This document shows positions 6,823 to 8,729 of a DNA stretch of 8,729 bases, piece by piece (positions within the stretch are counted from its first letter, which is position 1; every line of letters starts with the position of its first letter). This DNA comes from an uncultured Bacteroidales bacterium (GTDB lineage: Bacteria > Bacteroidota > Bacteroidia > Bacteroidales > WCHB1-69). The notes beneath the pieces were generated by a model. That model searched no databases, had not been told where the DNA came from, and saw only the letters and a list, made by a program, of their open reading frames with translations. The stretch covers positions 1-8,729 of the forward strand of contig CALECM010000022.1 of NCBI GenBank assembly GCA_937949745.1, read 5' to 3'. Both the position numbers and the translations under genes were made by a program.

Positions 6823-8079
6823 TTAACTTCCCATAATATAATTGAGCTCTTCGAGCATGAGCAATAATTCTTTTTCCGTGTCGTAAAGGTTGATCAATAC
6901 GTCTTTGTAAGTTTCATAATAATCGATGAATTCAAGGATGCTGATATTCCTTTTCTGAAAATTCTCGTTGATCCCGTTCAAGATCAGCGCGAAACTTTTT
7001 TCCATTTCCACATCAAAATCCTGGTATAATGATATACTCATCTCAATTTTCCGGTAAATAGCGGAAAGTTCATTCCGGGCTTTGTTAAGGGTATACTCTT
7101 TTTGTACCTGATTTTGTAGTTGTTCATAGCGGGCGATCTTCACATTTCCCTGATTACGGTTAAAAACGGGAATTCCTATTGTGAATCCGATACCGAAATA
7201 GTTGTCCATGAAATTACCCTGCCGGTCATAAGAACCTTTGATACTGAATTCGGGAGCCCGCATCGATTTTTGCCATTTCAGATTTTCTTCGGCAGAGAGG
7301 ATAGCGGTTTCCGCAATTTTGATGTCACTCCTGTTAGGCAACTGTTTTTCCATATCGGTAAAGGAAGGCAACCGGAATTCGAGTTGTTTTTCGATAAACT
7401 CATCCAGGACTGGTAAAATGTAAATATTTTCGGGAATATTGAGGAATACGGCAAGATTATGTTGAAGCGTAAGTTGTTCGTGCACCAGTTCTTTGTGTTC
7501 TTTTTTCAACAGGAACAACATCGCCTGTAAACGTGATTTCTCTAATAGTGAAATATGTCCTTCATCAAATTGTTTTTCGAAAACTTTCAGTAGACGTTCT
7601 ATTTGTTCGATTTCCTGTGCGTATATGATCAGGGACTTGCTGATATAGTGGAACATGATCATTTCCGTTTTCAATTCCAGTTTGAGTTGCCTGACCAGCT
7701 CTTCATATTCGTAACGGGCGATTTGAGCGTTTGCTCTTTCCATTTTCACCTGTTTATTCCGCTGTCCGGCAAGGTTGATGACCTGTTCGATATCCACCAT
7801 TTGCTGACCGTGTTTCCCGAAATCAAAATATTTGTGCGTGATGCCGTTATAAATGTTCTGTTCGAAGGAGATGGTCGGGTTTTCCATGGTTTTGGCCTGG
7901 ATAGCTTCCGCTTCCGCCTTATCCACACGGTAATGTTCGGCCAGAAGAATAAGGTTATATTGCAGGAACCGTTCTTCTGCTTCGGGTAATGAAAGTTTTA
8001 GAGTATCGGTTTGAGAGAAGGTTAAATGTGCACCCAGTATTAAAATATTCAAACATAATATCACGATTCTCATAAGCAT
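6823..8079 (-). CDS. TolC-family outer-membrane channel, CzcC-like
   Basis: The first gene of the efflux operon encodes the outer-membrane exit duct, about 418 residues, typical of CzcC/CusC-like TolC-family proteins. A signal peptide (about 1-22, ending LTFS before QTD) exports it. There is no lipobox Cys at the cleavage site, so it is unlikely to be lipidated as CusC is. Two outer-membrane efflux repeats are visible: about 30-215, with the strand region FEQNIYNG and EQVINLAGQRNKQ, and about 245-415, with the strand motif GIGFTIGIPVFNRNQGN (296-312). Long heptad-like helices (110-210, 320-415) form the periplasmic barrel. The start could be ATG 8079 or the in-frame ATG 8073, which leaves MRIVILCLN as the signal; the second gives a slightly longer leader. 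An 11-base gap to the adaptor gene supports one transcript. Confidence 0.92.
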   Translation of the reverse strand: MLMRIVILCLNILILGAHLTFSQTDTLKLSLPEAEERFLQYNLILLAEHYRVDKAEAEAIQAKTMENPTISFEQNIYNGITHKYFDFGKHGQQMVDIEQVINLAGQRNKQVKMERANAQIARYEYEELVRQLKLELKTEMIMFHYISKSLIIYAQEIEQIERLLKVFEKQFDEGHISLLEKSRLQAMLFLLKKEHKELVHEQLTLQHNLAVFLNIPENIYILPVLDEFIEKQLEFRLPSFTDMEKQLPNRSDIKIAETAILSAEENLKWQKSMRAPEFSIKGSYDRQGNFMDNYFGIGFTIGIPVFNRNQGNVKIARYEQLQNQVQKEYTLNKARNELSAIYRKIEMSISLYQDFDVEMEKSFALILNGINENFQKRNISILEFIDYYETYKDVLINLYDTEKELLLMLEELNYIMGS

Positions 8080-8092
8080 TCGGTTTGGAATG

Positions 8093-8121
8093 CAAAAGTA
8101 GGGCAGCGGACTCTGATTGAA
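8093..8121 (-). promoter_or_regulatory. Efflux-operon promoter
   Basis: On the minus strand, TACTTTTG (8093-8100) fits the Bacteroidetes -7 element exactly. Only TTC (8119-8121), one mismatch from TTG, sits 18 bases upstream, so the -33 element is weak. Transcription would begin near 8087, giving a leader of only about 8 bases to ATG 8079 or 14 to ATG 8073. The weak -33 fits a promoter that needs an activator. Confidence 0.6.
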
Positions 8122-8130
8122 GAGAAATCG

Positions 8131-8151
8131 GGATTAAAATTGGATTAAAAT
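8131..8151 (-). promoter_or_regulatory. Direct-repeat operator candidate upstream of the efflux operon
   Basis: GGATTAAAAT occurs perfectly at 8131-8140 and 8142-8151 on the plus strand (ATTTTAATCC twice in the direction of transcription), an 11-bp period. It lies roughly 44-64 bases upstream of the predicted start point. OmpR/PhoB-type response regulators, which commonly control metal efflux operons, bind such tandem half-sites. No regulator gene is in the window, so the binding protein is unknown. Confidence 0.45.
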
Positions 8152-8232
8152 CACAATATGGCTGATATAATGAGCTGATTGATAAAATAGTATATTGACT
8201 CGAACGGATAAAGCTATACAGAAAGTCATCGC
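8152..8232. other. Spacer between the operator candidate and the repeat array
   Basis: About 80 AT-rich bases with no gene. It contains TTGACTC, which also precedes the unit junctions of the array (TTGACTCCG), so it may include a degraded edge of the array. Confidence 0.3.
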
Positions 8233-8243
8233 TTTTTCTTGGC

Positions 8244-8263
8244 CGCATACCTGACGGCATGCG
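8244..8263. repeat. Hairpin A, unit 1
   Basis: CGCATACC (8244-8251) pairs with GGCATGCG (8256-8263) around loop TGAC, with one A-C mismatch. Identical copies occur at 8419-8438 and 8595-8614. Confidence 0.75.
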
Positions 8264-8297
8264 TGGTTTTCGAGGATGTTTTTGAGTTACCGGGCTG

Positions 8298-8314
8298 GAA
8301 TGCCTACAGCATTC
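8298..8314. repeat. Hairpin B, unit 1 (variant loop)
   Basis: GAATGC (8298-8303) and GCATTC (8309-8314) form a perfect 6-bp stem around loop CTACA. In the other units the loop-proximal bases differ but the stem is kept. Confidence 0.7.
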
Positions 8315-8418
8315 ATGGTAAATCGTGTTTAATGCTGTAATGAGTTATATCGTGAATGCTCTTGTGTTTTGAAGTTTGGGAACATATTTTGACTCCGTAT
8401 CCGTTATTTTTCCTTGGC

Positions 8419-8438
8419 CGCATACCTGACGGCATGCG
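8419..8438. repeat. Hairpin A, unit 2
   Basis: Same sequence as in unit 1: CGCATACC, loop TGAC, GGCATGCG. Confidence 0.75.
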
Positions 8439-8472
8439 TGGTTTTCGGGTGTGTTTTCGTGTTACCGGGCTG

Positions 8473-8490
8473 GAATGCCTGACGGCATTC
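8473..8490. repeat. Hairpin B, unit 2
   Basis: GAATGCC (8473-8479) and GGCATTC (8484-8490) form a perfect 7-bp stem with loop TGAC, the same loop as hairpin A. Confidence 0.75.
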
Positions 8491-8594
8491 ATCGTTAATC
8501 GTGCTTAATGCTGTAATGAGTTATATCGTGAATGCTCTTGTGTTTTGAAGTTTGGGAACATATTTTGACTCCGTATCCGTTATTTTTCCTTGGC

Positions 8595-8614
8595 CGCATA
8601 CCTGACGGCATGCG
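8595..8614. repeat. Hairpin A, unit 3
   Basis: Same sequence as in units 1 and 2. Confidence 0.75.
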
Positions 8615-8648
8615 TGGTTTTCGGGTGTGTTTTCGTGTTACCGGGCTG

Positions 8649-8666
8649 GAATGCCTGACGGCATTC
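8649..8666. repeat. Hairpin B, unit 3
   Basis: Same sequence as in unit 2: perfect 7-bp stem with loop TGAC. Confidence 0.75.
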
Positions 8667-8729
8667 ATCGTTAATCGTGCTTAATGCTGTAATGAGTTAT
8701 ATCGTGAATGCTCTTGTGTTTTGAAGTTT

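Larger units (their letters stand above)
8233..8729. repeat. Tandem array of 175/176-bp non-coding units, truncated at the window edge
   Basis: The landmark GGCCGCATACC recurs at 8241, 8416 and 8592, giving units of 175 and 176 bp. The third unit is cut at 8729 after 138 bases and is identical to the second over that length. The first unit differs by several substitutions and a one-base gap, all within about 8273-8330, and is identical on both sides. No long open frame crosses the array. Each unit contains two hairpins sharing the core CCTGACGGCAT, about 53 bases apart. It is not a CRISPR array, since the repeats are long and adjacent without unique spacers. It most resembles a REP/BIME-like palindromic repeat cluster; it could also encode a repeated small RNA. 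How far it continues is not visible. Confidence 0.85.

Noticed and set aside
7955..8260. 101-codon minus-strand open frame overlapping the channel gene's start and the repeat array
   Set aside because: It runs through the promoter and the out-of-frame 5' end of the TolC-family gene; no recognisable protein features.
8233..8729. CRISPR array
   Set aside because: The repeat unit is about 175 bp and contiguous, without short repeats separated by unique spacers, and no cas genes are present.

Overview
The window looks like chromosomal DNA from a Bacteroidetes bacterium, probably of the order Bacteroidales. The reasons are that two intergenic regions carry the Bacteroidetes-type promoter -7 element TAnnTTTG, the start codons lack obvious Shine-Dalgarno sequences and lie in A-rich leaders, and the proteins resemble that phylum. 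Genus cannot be fixed by eye. All complete genes lie on the minus strand.

Layout, left to right. Positions 1-42 hold what is probably the 3' tail of a plus-strand gene, followed by a strong hairpin terminator (64-98). A gene-poor stretch leads to a small 97-residue tail-anchored membrane protein (277-570, minus). A gene-free region of about 440 bases (571-1014) contains three tandem 10-bp repeats that run into a palindrome, a pair of GTACAAA repeats, and a lone plus-strand -7 element. It abuts the extreme 3' end of mnmE, whose last 18 bases match the type of target used by trmE/mnmE-specific integrases. I read it as a possible attachment-site or mobile-element scar without an integrase. mnmE (1015-2394, minus) encodes the tRNA uridine-34 modification GTPase and has its own promoter at 2425-2453.

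Positions 2517-8079 are a tripartite heavy-metal efflux operon transcribed leftward: a TolC/CzcC-like outer-membrane channel (6823-8079), a CzcB/CusB-like lipoprotein adaptor (5723-6811) and a CzcA/CusA-family RND pump (2517-5654). Together they would span both membranes and export metal cations using the proton gradient. The pump has the HME-RND acidic triad in DFG-x3-DGA-x3-VE, and the CusA copper/silver methionines are not apparent, so a divalent cation is favoured. A TACTTTTG promoter sits directly before the channel gene, with a pair of 10-bp direct repeats upstream at an activator-like position. No regulator gene is in the window.

The right end (about 8233-8729) is a non-coding tandem array of 175/176-bp units, three seen and the last cut by the window edge. 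Each unit carries two hairpins built on the same core, CCTGACGGCAT. This resembles a REP/BIME-type palindrome family and is the least explained part of the window.
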